DNA from: JBDHTS01 sp044221445
GTDB taxonomy: Bacteria > Pseudomonadota > Alphaproteobacteria > Micavibrionales > Micavibrionaceae
Assembly (NCBI GenBank): GCA_044221445.1
Contig: JBGAPF010000001.1
Location: 186,001-250,000 of the forward strand
Direction of reading: 5' to 3'
DNA: 64,000 bases
Shown piece by piece: positions 17,427 to 25,055 of this stretch; position 1 is the stretch's first letter, and each line of letters opens with the position of its first letter. The notes under the pieces were generated by a model. The model searched no databases. It was not told the DNA's origin and saw only the letters and a list, made by a program, of their open reading frames with translations. The position numbers and the translations under genes are program-made.

Positions 17427-17977
17427 GTCGGCGCTCCCTTGCGCCGTTTGCGCAGCGCCTCATAAAGTTCGCGCTCGGCGCGGCTGTGAAGGTTGCCGTC
17501 GCTGTGAAACGCCACCTCGTCGAGGCCCTGGTCTTCGTTTTCACGTCCGAATTCGGGATCACGGATCGCGAAAGAAGGGGCTGGCCTGTCCATGCCCTTT
17601 TCCTTCAGCGGCGGCTCATAAGGCTTCACGGCCGGCTTGGACGGAGCCTTTGGCCGTTCCGCCCCCTTTTCCAGCCGCCGGGCGAGGCTGTTGCCGGATT
17701 CCGTCATCAGCTGCAGCTCATCTGAGAGCGCCCGCCCGTGGTCGATCTGGCGCTGCAACTCCTTGCCGGAATCGCGCGCGGCTGCCTTCATCGCGGCGAC
17801 GGAAGCGTCAGCTTTTTCAATCTGTTTCCCAAGATCCTTGATAAGGCGGTCGAGATCTTTGCGGCTGTCGCGAAAGACCTTGATATGCATCGACAGCCGT
17901 CCGGCATAGACAATGGTGGCGCCCAGGAGGACGATGATCACGCCGTTCAGCATCAATGAGAAGAACGACCCCGTCAT
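17423..17977 (-). CDS. DUF6468 flagellar-cluster membrane protein
   Basis: A 184-residue protein with a single N-terminal membrane helix (about residues 8-27) and then a coiled coil (DLDRLIKDLGKQIEKADASVAAMKAAARDSG) and a basic, Pro-rich tail. It matches the DUF6468 type that sits beside fliM in alphaproteobacterial flagellar loci; its role is unknown. It starts one base after the fliM stop and overlaps the MotE-like gene by four bases, so it belongs to the fliL-fliM transcript. Confidence 0.78.
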   Translation of the reverse strand: MTGSFFSLMLNGVIIVLLGATIVYAGRLSMHIKVFRDSRKDLDRLIKDLGKQIEKADASVAAMKAAARDSGKELQRQIDHGRALSDELQLMTESGNSLARRLEKGAERPKAPSKPAVKPYEPPLKEKGMDRPAPSFAIRDPEFGRENEDQGLDEVAFHSDGNLHSRAERELYEALRKRRKGAPT

Positions 17978-17978
17978 G

Positions 17979-19057
17979 TCAGTTATTATCCTTGTCGGGT
18001 GGAATATATCGTTCGATCCTGACCGCGATTTTCCCCTGCTTCTGCCCCACCGGCCCGCGATACATCGGGAACTGGCCGCAGCGCAGCTCCATTTCGTCTT
18101 CGGGCCTCGTGCCGAACAAGACGCGCGTCCCGATCTTCCAGTGCAGGACGTCGTTCAGGGACATCGTGATCTCGCCGAGGACCGCCTGCAACTGCACGTC
18201 CGTCTTGTAAAGTTCCTGCGTCAGGTGGTTTTCCCAAATCGAGTCGCGACCGAATTTCTCCCCCATGAACATCTGAAGCAGAAGTTCACGAATAGGCTCC
18301 AACGTCGCGTAAGGAATGAGAATTTCGATCCTGCCGCCTCTGTCGCCCATATCCACGCGCAGGCGGGCAAGGACGCAGGCGTTGCCGCTTTGGGTGATCG
18401 TGGCGAAGCGCGGGTTCGTCTCCATCCTGTCGAGGGAAAAGCTGACAGGCGACAGCGGGTCGAAGGCGGAAGACAAGTCGGACAACGCGACCCCTACCAT
18501 CCGCTCGACCAGCTTGGTTTCGATCGTGGTATAGGGACGTCCCTCGACACGGATGGCGGGGGTCCTTTCCGTCCGCCCAGCAGCACGTCCACCACCGAAT
18601 ATATCAGGGCTGAATCCGTGACCAGCAACCCGTTATTGTCCCATTCCTCGGCCTTGAACACCGACAGCATCGCCGGCAAGGGAATCGAATTCATGTAATC
18701 GCCGAAACGCACGGTCGACACCTGGTCCAGGCTGACCTCGACGTTGTCGGACGTCAGGTTGCGCAGGGAGGTGGACATCAGGCGCACGAGCCGGTCGAAG
18801 ACGATATCGAGCATCGGCAGACGCTCGTAATTCACCATCGCCGAATTGATCAGGGCGAGGACGCCGGAATTCTCGCCCGGACCGTTGCCATTATCGTCGA
18901 AGCCCAGCAGGCTGTCGATCTCTTCCTGGTTCAGGATGCGGGCGCCGCCCTCTTCCTCCCCGCCGCCGTCGAATTCAGGCATGGCTTCGCCGGTCGCGCC
19001 GCCCTCGGGCTGCAACGGGCTGCTCGCTGTTTTCTCTTCGGTTGCCGTATCGCTCAT
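17979..19057 (-). pseudogene. fliM: Flagellar motor switch protein FliM, single-base frameshift
   Basis: FliM is the C-ring protein that binds CheY-P and sets rotor direction. The N-terminal part (from 19057) carries the CheY-binding-like ILNQEEIDSLLGF motif and runs through VDVLLGGRKG, then shifts into a wrong frame and stops near 18494. The C-terminal part (GRPYTTIE, then LSDLSSAFDPLSP, RVDMGDRGG and the SpoA-like end) continues in the other frame to 17979. The join is a run of five G on the + strand at 18558-18562; a sixth G would restore one reading frame of about 359 residues, the normal size. Neighbouring flagellar genes are intact, so a sequencing or assembly error, a real lesion or slippage are all open. 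Confidence 0.88.
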
Positions 19058-19069
19058 CTGTCTATATTT

Positions 19070-19744
19070 TTATTGTATCAGTATTTCCTGAAACAGCACA
19101 TCCTTGACCTCGACTGGGTACGCCGCCGTATTGACCCGGTTGAGCAGTTCCATCTGCAGCCTGTAGATCCCGGCGGAGCCGCGCAGATCCTTGACTCGCA
19201 GTTCCCGTAGATAAGTCTGGAACTGATCGACCACACGCGGCATCACGGCCTCCACCGCCGCCTTGTCCGCATCGCTGCCGAGTTCGAGCTGGACGCTGAG
19301 ACGCAGATAGCGGTTCTGCCCGTCCGTGCTGCTCAAATTCACCAGCATGTCGGGTATCTGCAAAAAGAATGCCGAAGCGTCGCCGCCTTCTTCGCCATGG
19401 CCACCGCTTTTTTCGCCATGGCCGCTTTTCTTCTCGGCGTGGCCGCCCTTTTTCTCGCCATGCGCATCGGCTTTCTCGCCTTCTTTGCCCGCTTCGGCTT
19501 CGCCTTCGACAGCCTCGCCCTTGTTCAGGAGTCCGTCCAGCATGCCGCTGAAATACAGGCCTGCGCCGCCGCCGATCAAAAGGATCAGGACCGCGGCGAC
19601 GATTATTATAAGCTTCTTTTTGGAGCCTTTTTTACCGTCGCCCTCGCCTTCACCCTCGCCGCCTTCTCCGCCTTCCTTGGCGGCCGAGTCCGCGTCCTCT
19701 TCAGGCACGGCCCGAAGTTCCTCGTCTTTTTTCTTTTTCGACAT
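19070..19744 (-). CDS. fliL: Flagellar basal body-associated protein FliL
   Basis: FliL is a single-pass inner-membrane protein that stabilises stators around the motor. This 224-residue version has an acidic, Gly-rich cytoplasmic N-terminus, a membrane helix (about 45-67), then a long charged insertion with repeated HGEKKGGH-like units (about 94-122), and the conserved FliL domain (FFLQIPDMLVNLSS, then YLRELRVKDLRGS and the YPVEVKDVLFQEILIQ end). AGGAGC precedes the ATG. It heads the leftward fliL-fliM-DUF6468-MotE group. The histidine-rich insertion is unusual. Confidence 0.92.
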   Translation of the reverse strand: MSKKKKDEELRAVPEEDADSAAKEGGEGGEGEGEGDGKKGSKKKLIIIVAAVLILLIGGGAGLYFSGMLDGLLNKGEAVEGEAEAGKEGEKADAHGEKKGGHAEKKSGHGEKSGGHGEEGGDASAFFLQIPDMLVNLSSTDGQNRYLRLSVQLELGSDADKAAVEAVMPRVVDQFQTYLRELRVKDLRGSAGIYRLQMELLNRVNTAAYPVEVKDVLFQEILIQ

Positions 19745-20061
19745 GGGAATGCTCCTGGAAGGAATTCTGGTTCAAGAATAGCACGGATAGAGGCGGGACA
19801 GTCGAACGCTCAAAACCGATCTTAGCAAATAAGCGGGCATTGTCTAACCCCTTCCCACGAAATAGGCGGCGATCACGGGCCCGGCAAATTTTTCCTTCCC
19901 GCACCGCTTGTAGTCATAATTTACCGTTTTTCACCCTTGCAATATCCCTCAAAAATATCGAAAAAACCCAATAAATTCAGCGTTATCCACAATGGCACAA
20001 ACCGTGCAACGCCTTATCCGACGGTTCTTTCGAGCCATGAACCGCAAGGATGAAGAAACGT
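19745..20061. other. Divergent fliL/flgF intergenic region
   Basis: This 317-base gap separates the leftward fliL and rightward flgF genes. It contains the sigma-54-like site described separately and an AT-rich stretch around 19905-19980. I find no sigma-54 match facing fliL and no gene with a ribosome site. Confidence 0.6.
19993..20008 (+). promoter_or_regulatory. Sigma-54-like promoter for flgF-flgG-flgA-flgH
   Basis: TGGCACAAACCGTGCA fits TGGCAC-N5-TTGC with GG and GC at the exact spacing and one mismatch (G for the first T of TTGC). A start about 12 bases on would place the first transcribed base near 20019, about 43 bases before flgF. This matches sigma-54 control of rod and hook genes in Caulobacter. 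Confidence 0.68.
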
Positions 20062-20805
20062 ATGGAAAACAGTATTTACACCGGCCTGTCGCGCCAGCTC
20101 GCTCTTGGGGAGAAGATGGACATCATCGCCAACAACGTGGCGAACGTCTCGACCCCCGGCTATCGCACGCAGAATATGGTGTTCAAGGAATACATCAATA
20201 GGCCGCCCCGCTCCGAAGGCGTCGAGAACCCCAAAGGCCCGCTGTCGATGGTGCTGGATTACGGCCAGTATCAGGACACGGAAGCCGGGCCGATGCAGAT
20301 GACCGGCAACTCCCTTGATGTCGCCCTGCAGGGACCGGGCTGGTTCGGCGTGCAGACGCCCGGCGGCGTCCAGTATACCAGGGCGGGAAATTTCACACTG
20401 AACGGCAACGGCGAACTAGTCACGTCCGCCGGTTATAAAGTCGCCAATATCAGCGGCGGCACAATCACCGTGTCCGGAAACGCCAAGGAAATCAAAATCG
20501 CCCGCGACGGGAAGATATCCACGGATCAGGGAGAGGTGGGCACGCTGATGGTCGCCGCCTTCCCGAACGACCAGGATCTGAAGCCCCAGGGCAACGGCCT
20601 GTATGCCAGCGCCACGCCGGGCGCGCAGTCGGAAGACACCAAGGTCATGCAGGGCATGCTGGAAGGCTCCAACGTCAAGCCTGTTCTTGAAATGACACGG
20701 ATGATCGAGGTCGCACGCAATTACGAGGCGACCCAGAGAATGATGGAAAACGAACACGACCGCCAGCGCACGATGATCGAGCGTCTGGTCAGAAACGGAT
20801 CATAA
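20062..20805 (+). CDS. flgF: Flagellar basal-body rod protein FlgF
   Basis: Proximal-rod protein of 247 residues. It begins MENSIYTGLSRQLALGEKMDIIANNVANVSTPGYR, the classic FlgF start, and ends with VARNYEATQRMMENEHDR-R, the conserved C-terminal helix. The ATG at 20062 is chosen because it gives that start and AAGGA lies about 11 bases upstream; the ATG at 20050 overlaps the ribosome site. flgG follows after 12 bases. Confidence 0.95.
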   Translation: MENSIYTGLSRQLALGEKMDIIANNVANVSTPGYRTQNMVFKEYINRPPRSEGVENPKGPLSMVLDYGQYQDTEAGPMQMTGNSLDVALQGPGWFGVQTPGGVQYTRAGNFTLNGNGELVTSAGYKVANISGGTITVSGNAKEIKIARDGKISTDQGEVGTLMVAAFPNDQDLKPQGNGLYASATPGAQSEDTKVMQGMLEGSNVKPVLEMTRMIEVARNYEATQRMMENEHDRQRTMIERLVRNGS

Positions 20806-20817
20806 GGAGAACGGAAG

Positions 20818-21603
20818 ATGAGATCACTCGATATCGGCGCCACCGGCATGCTTGCCCAGCAGACCAACGTGGACGTCATCTCCAACAACATTGCCAACAT
20901 GACCACCACCGGCTTCAAACGCCAGCGCGTGGATTTCAAGGACCTTATTTATCAGAATATCGACCGCCCTGGCGCCCAGTCGTCGGACGCCGACACCCGC
21001 CTGCCCTCGGGCATCCAGCTCGGCCTCGGCGTGCGCGTCGGCGCCGTCTATCGGCTGAACGAACAGGGAACGTTGCAGCTGACCAGCAACCCGCTCGACC
21101 TTGCCATCAACGGCGAAGGCTTTTTCCAGATCCAGCTGCCCGACGGCACCACCGGGTACACCCGCGCGGGCGTCATGCAGTTGAACGAAAACGGTGAGAT
21201 CGTGACCAGCGAAGGTTACCTGCTCGATCCCAGCATCACCGTGCCTGCCGATACGACGGAAGTCGACATCAACATCAACGGCGAGGTCATGGCCAAGGTG
21301 TCGGGACAGACCGCCCTTTCCAACCTCGGCCAGATCCAGCTGGCGAAATTCGTCAATCCGACGGGCCTAGAATCCGTCGGTGACAATTTGCTGCTGGAGA
21401 CCGAAGCCTCGGGCAGCCCGACAACCGGCAATCCCGGCGAACAGGGTTTCGGCACGATCAAGCAGGGCGCGGTTGAAAATTCCAACGTCGATGTGGTCGA
21501 GGAAATCACGCGCCTGATCACCGCACAGCGTTCCTATGAGATGAATTCCAAGGTCATCAGCACCAGCGATGAAATGCTCCAGACCGTCACGCAACTGAGA
21601 TAA
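20818..21603 (+). CDS. flgG: Flagellar basal-body distal rod protein FlgG
   Basis: Distal rod protein of 261 residues, the expected size. The N-terminal MRSLDIGATGMLAQQTNVDVISNNIANMTTTGFKR is diagnostic, followed by LAINGEGFFQIQLPDG and the C-terminal ENSNVDVVEEITRLITAQRSYEMNSKVI. AAGGAG precedes the ATG. It lies between flgF and flgA in one operon. Confidence 0.97.
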   Translation: MRSLDIGATGMLAQQTNVDVISNNIANMTTTGFKRQRVDFKDLIYQNIDRPGAQSSDADTRLPSGIQLGLGVRVGAVYRLNEQGTLQLTSNPLDLAINGEGFFQIQLPDGTTGYTRAGVMQLNENGEIVTSEGYLLDPSITVPADTTEVDININGEVMAKVSGQTALSNLGQIQLAKFVNPTGLESVGDNLLLETEASGSPTTGNPGEQGFGTIKQGAVENSNVDVVEEITRLITAQRSYEMNSKVISTSDEMLQTVTQLR

Positions 21604-21619
21604 GGAAAGGACCAAGCCG

Positions 21620-22588
21620 ATGAAGATGACATATCGTGATCTCGCCCTCGCCTTCCGTGTCGCCGTCCTGATCGTGTCCATGGCCGCGGGCGCCGTCGCC
21701 CTGATCGCCTGCGCCAGGGCCGCGCAGGCCGCGACCCTGAAATCTGTGGTGGAGCTTTCCGGCACCGTCCTTAAAGTGGGAGACCTGTTCGAAGGCCTGG
21801 ATGCGGATAAAGCCTCCAAAGTCCTGGGGCCGGCGCCGCAGCCTGGCCAGGACATGGTGCTGAACGTCGTCACCCTGATGCGCGTCGCCGCCGCCTTCGA
21901 TATTCCGTGGAAGCCGCACAGCACGGCGGACCAGATCACGGTCAGCAGCGCCTCGACTCTGGTCGACGACAGCACCATCCGCGACGCCGTGACGCAGAAG
22001 CTTCAGGAGAAGGGCGTCAACGGCGCGTTCACGATCAGCCTTACCAGCACCCCTAAGCTGGTTCTTCCGCCGGACGCTCCGGCCACGGCCGAAATCGCCA
22101 GCATGACCTTTCATCCGGACTCCGACCGCTTCGAGGCAACCGTCGCCGGTCCGTCGGCGGCCGCCCCCAAAAGTACCGTTGAAATCTCGGGCCATGTCGA
22201 GCGCAGCGTGTCCGTCCCAGTCCTGAAGAAAGCCGTGCGCAGCGGCGAAACCATCGGCGCCGACCTGATCGAATGGATCGACATGCCGGTCCGTTCCGTC
22301 CAGCCCGACATTCTGATCGAGGCGGACACCCTCGTGGGCAAGACGCCGCGCCGCATGGTCATGGCGTCGAGGCCTGTCCATGCCAACGAACTGGTCGAAC
22401 CGCAGCTGATCAGCCGGGGCGAGAGCGTGACGATCATGTATGAAAAAGGCCCGATCACCGTCACCGCCAAGGGCAAGGCGATGGAAAACGGCAGCCGAGG
22501 CGAGCCTATCCGGGTCGTCAATATCGCCAGCAACCGCACCATCGACGCGACGGTCAGCGACAGCGGCCTGGTCACGGTAACGGAATAA
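21620..22588 (+). CDS. flgA: Flagellar P-ring assembly chaperone FlgA
   Basis: Periplasmic chaperone for FlgI polymerisation, 322 residues. A signal peptide covers about residues 1-37 (ARAAQA). The C-terminal SAF-type domain shows VPVLKKAVRSGETIGADLIEW, LVGKTPRRMV, and the GESVTIMYEKGPITVTAKGKAMENGSRGEPIRVVN block with a VSDSGLVTV end, the hallmark of FlgA. It is longer than enterobacterial FlgA, as usual in Alphaproteobacteria. flgI itself, its client, is not in the window. Confidence 0.93.
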   Translation: MKMTYRDLALAFRVAVLIVSMAAGAVALIACARAAQAATLKSVVELSGTVLKVGDLFEGLDADKASKVLGPAPQPGQDMVLNVVTLMRVAAAFDIPWKPHSTADQITVSSASTLVDDSTIRDAVTQKLQEKGVNGAFTISLTSTPKLVLPPDAPATAEIASMTFHPDSDRFEATVAGPSAAAPKSTVEISGHVERSVSVPVLKKAVRSGETIGADLIEWIDMPVRSVQPDILIEADTLVGKTPRRMVMASRPVHANELVEPQLISRGESVTIMYEKGPITVTAKGKAMENGSRGEPIRVVNIASNRTIDATVSDSGLVTVTE

Positions 22589-22607
22589 TAATATGAGGGA
22601 GGCCATC

Positions 22608-23363
22608 ATGTCCGGAACGAAAACCATCAGGGTCCTGGCGCTTGCACTGACAAGCTGCTGCGCCCTCACCGCCTGCGGCGCCGGGCAGCGCCTGTCCAAT
22701 ATCAGCAGGCCGCCGGATATGGCGCAGATCGAAAACCCGCAGACAAAGCCCGATTACAAACCTGTCAGCATGCCGATGCCGGCCCAGCATGTCGCCGTCC
22801 GGTCGCCAAACTCCCTTTGGGACATCAACCGCAAGGGTTTCTTCAAGGACCAGCGCGCCGCCGATGTCGGCGACGTCCTAACCGTGAATATCGAGATCGA
22901 CGACAAGGCGCAGCTCGACAACGAGACCGAGCGCACCCGCAGTTCGAGCGAGACCGCCGCCCTGCCCAAACTGCTGGGCATAGAGGGCAGCCTGCAGCGC
23001 GTCCTGCCGGAATCTATCGACCCCACGGCCCTGATCGACGGTTCGGCGGATTCAAGCCATGACGGCAAGGGAAGCATCGACCGCAAGGAAAAAATCGAGG
23101 TCAAGCTGGCCGCGACCGTCCTGCAGATTATGCCCAACGGCAATTTCGTGATCAGCGGCAAACAGGAAGTGCGGATTAACTTTGAGAAACGCATCCTGCA
23201 GGTGATGGGCATCATCCGTCCCGAGGATATATCGACCACCAATTCGGTCGATTACGACCAGATCGCGGAGGCCCGTATCGTCTATGGCGGCGAAGGCCAG
23301 ATCACGGACTTTCAGCAGCCGCGGTACGGACAGCAGGTCTATGACGTGCTGTTCCCCTTCTGA
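22608..23363 (+). CDS. flgH: Flagellar L-ring lipoprotein FlgH
   Basis: Outer-membrane L-ring protein of 251 residues with a lipoprotein signal ending LTAC-G. Family signatures SLWDINRKGFFKDQRAADVGDVLTVNI, the DNETERTR-S segment, LPNGNFVISGKQEVRIN-like block and GIIRPEDISTTNSVDYDQIAEARIVYGGEG are clear. GAGGGAGG precedes the ATG at 22608, which is preferred to 22593. It is the last gene before a strong terminator. Confidence 0.96.
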   Translation: MSGTKTIRVLALALTSCCALTACGAGQRLSNISRPPDMAQIENPQTKPDYKPVSMPMPAQHVAVRSPNSLWDINRKGFFKDQRAADVGDVLTVNIEIDDKAQLDNETERTRSSSETAALPKLLGIEGSLQRVLPESIDPTALIDGSADSSHDGKGSIDRKEKIEVKLAATVLQIMPNGNFVISGKQEVRINFEKRILQVMGIIRPEDISTTNSVDYDQIAEARIVYGGEGQITDFQQPRYGQQVYDVLFPF

Positions 23364-23394
23364 CCTGTTTTTCTCCTGAAAACCCCCAACTTGA

Positions 23395-23422
23395 AGCGGC
23401 CCGTAACAGGGCCGCTTTTTTT
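23395..23422 (+). terminator. Intrinsic terminator after flgH
   Basis: A perfect 8-base stem AGCGGCCC / GGGCCGCT with a 6-base loop is followed by seven T. It lies 31 bases after the flgH stop and ends the flgF-flgG-flgA-flgH transcript. Confidence 0.93.
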
Positions 23423-23433
23423 AAAGAGCATGA

Positions 23434-23811
23434 TCAGCTTGCCGAGATCGTGCCTTTGATATCCATCCACAGCAGCCCGTTGCACACCATATAGGTGGAG
23501 CCGTTGAAATCCATCGTGCCGGGCGTGGAACAGAGCGACAGGGTCAGCGTGCCCGCCACCGGGATCCAGAACGTGCCGTTACAGACCTGATAAGCCCCAA
23601 AGAGCGTGCTGTAATCCATCGTGCCGGGACTGCTGCAAAGGCCTGTCGGAAGTCCGCCGATGACATAATACCACTGAAACCCGTCGAAAAATTCCATCGT
23701 ACGGGCGCTGGCGTTATAGCGCATTGTACCGGCGACGTCGGCTTTTGCTTCCTTTGCAAAACAAAATGCAAAAAGCAAAACCGTTATCAAAAGAAAAAGC
23801 CTTTTCCTCAT
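23434..23811 (-). CDS. Small secreted protein with three GT-Y-C-W surface modules
   Basis: A 125-residue protein with a strong signal peptide (MRKRLFLLITVLLFAFCFAKEAKA). The mature part is three units of about 30 residues, each with the pattern GTM-Y-...-(C)-G-xW, e.g. PGTMDYS...CNGTFW and PGTMDFNGS...CNGLLW. The same module recurs in the RCC1 protein and the giant fibre gene further along, so a surface or matrix role is likely; no enzyme motif is visible. The ATG at 23811 is chosen for the signal peptide over a start at 23886. Confidence 0.75.
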   Translation of the reverse strand: MRKRLFLLITVLLFAFCFAKEAKADVAGTMRYNASARTMEFFDGFQWYYVIGGLPTGLCSSPGTMDYSTLFGAYQVCNGTFWIPVAGTLTLSLCSTPGTMDFNGSTYMVCNGLLWMDIKGTISAS

Positions 23812-23892
23812 TTTTCGCCCCTTTGGTACAGGTTTGGCTATCCCCTCCCAAAGATGCGCAAAAACGGCACCGCCACACGAATGCATGACGGC

Positions 23893-23926
23893 AAAACAAA
23901 ACCCCCGCCTGCGTGGCGGGGGTTTT
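23893..23926 (-). terminator. Intrinsic terminator after dksA
   Basis: ACCCCCGCC and GGCGGGGGT pair across a 5-base loop; on the minus strand the stem is followed by TTTTGTTTT. It sits 20 bases after the dksA stop and separates dksA from the downstream small secreted protein. Confidence 0.88.
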
Positions 23927-23946
23927 ATGAAAAAATAAGTGTCCGA

Positions 23947-24387
23947 TCAGTCTTCGCGATGCGTCTTTTCAAGGCGCTCGTGACGCTCCTGCGCCTCCAG
24001 GCTCAGCGTCGCGATCGGGCGCGCATCCAGCCGGGCGACCGTGATCGGCTCACCTGTCTCCTCGCAGTATCCATATTCCCCCTGCTCGATCCGCAGCAGC
24101 GCCTCGTTGATCTTGGAGATCAGCTTGCGTTCCCGGTCGCGGGTGCGCAGTTCGAGCGCGTGATCCGTTTCGGCCGCCGCGCGGTCGGCCAGGTCGGGTT
24201 TCTGCAGTTCCGTGCCCTGCAGGGTATTATGGATCGTCTCGCTCGATTCCCGGATCAGCTCCTCGCGCCAGCGGATCAGCTTCTGGCGAAAATACTCCAG
24301 CATGACCGGATTCATGAAATCGCCCTTGTCCTTGGCGGGCTTATAGTCCGGCGGAACGATCGTGCTGTTGGTGTTGGCTCTTGCCAT
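23947..24387 (-). CDS. dksA: DksA-type RNA polymerase-binding transcription factor
   Basis: DksA binds the RNA polymerase secondary channel and works with ppGpp in the stringent response. The 146-residue protein has the coiled-coil body (YFRQKLIRWREELIRESSETI... then ADRAAAETDHALELRTRDRERKLISKINEALLRIEQGEYGYC) with the tip aspartates visible, and the globular RLDARPIATLS end. Of the four zinc cysteines of the E. coli form only the first remains (CEET-GEPI ... LEAQ), a pattern typical of alphaproteobacterial DksA. Confidence 0.93.
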   Translation of the reverse strand: MARANTNSTIVPPDYKPAKDKGDFMNPVMLEYFRQKLIRWREELIRESSETIHNTLQGTELQKPDLADRAAAETDHALELRTRDRERKLISKINEALLRIEQGEYGYCEETGEPITVARLDARPIATLSLEAQERHERLEKTHRED

Positions 24388-24480
24388 CGCTGCAAACCTC
24401 TAAAAATATGACTTTAAACGGGAAGCGAGGCAGAAATATAAAGGCTGGCCGCTTCCCAAACAAGGGGCAAATGCTGAAAT

Positions 24481-24918
24481 TCAGGCCTTCTGATCCAGCG
24501 CCAGGCGCAGCTTGGCAATCTCGATCTGGGCGCGCAGGTCGATTTCGTCCAGAACCGCGGTCAGGCGCGGATCCATGATCCGTTCACGATGGGCCGCGAC
24601 GACGTCCGCGATATCGATCACATGCCCGACCGTCAGGTTGCCGCCCAGCAGGGCCAGGCGCAGCCGGTCCAGTTCCGCCAGGACATTGTCCGCCCGCTTG
24701 TGCATACGCTGCCGCGCCGCTTTTTCCGTGGGGCTTTCCGCGCCCTGCAGCGCCAGCAGAGAATCCACGGTGGCGATCGACTGGCTGGCCGCCGCGCCCT
24801 GCGCTTCCTGCGGCCCGCCCGAGATCATGGTGCCGAACGAGCCGTCGCCGCCGGAAACCTTGTCTTTCTTGCCTGCCGCCCCGGCTTTCTGGGTCCTGCC
24901 CGGCCCTTCGATTTTCAT
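24481..24918 (-). CDS. fliX: Flagellar assembly regulator FliX
   Basis: FliX is an alphaproteobacterial regulator that couples basal-body assembly to FlbD-dependent sigma-54 transcription of later flagellar genes. The 145-residue protein starts MKIEGPGRTQ, the family's usual opening, has a Gly-rich variable region, and ends in the conserved helical block (RADNVLAELDRLRLALLGGN then RERIMDPRLTAVLDEIDLRAQIEIAKL). Its presence fits the sigma-54-like sites before flgB and flgF. The divergent or following gene in Caulobacter is flgI; here it is replaced by the RCC1 gene. Confidence 0.9.
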   Translation of the reverse strand: MKIEGPGRTQKAGAAGKKDKVSGGDGSFGTMISGGPQEAQGAAASQSIATVDSLLALQGAESPTEKAARQRMHKRADNVLAELDRLRLALLGGNLTVGHVIDIADVVAAHRERIMDPRLTAVLDEIDLRAQIEIAKLRLALDQKA

Positions 24919-25055
24919 TGGGTTCAGCCTGAAAAAGAGGAAAAGAATGATGGCCCATATTACGGTTTAAGCCTGTCCTTGTCACCCCGCTAAAAGACGG
25001 TACGATACTTTTTATTATCCATAATTTTTGAAACAGCTTTTAAAAGATCAGACGA

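Noticed and set aside
18558..18562. Programmed frameshift in fliM
   Set aside because: No known programmed shift in FliM and no stimulatory element seen; error, lesion or slippage are simpler, so it is reported only as a frameshift.
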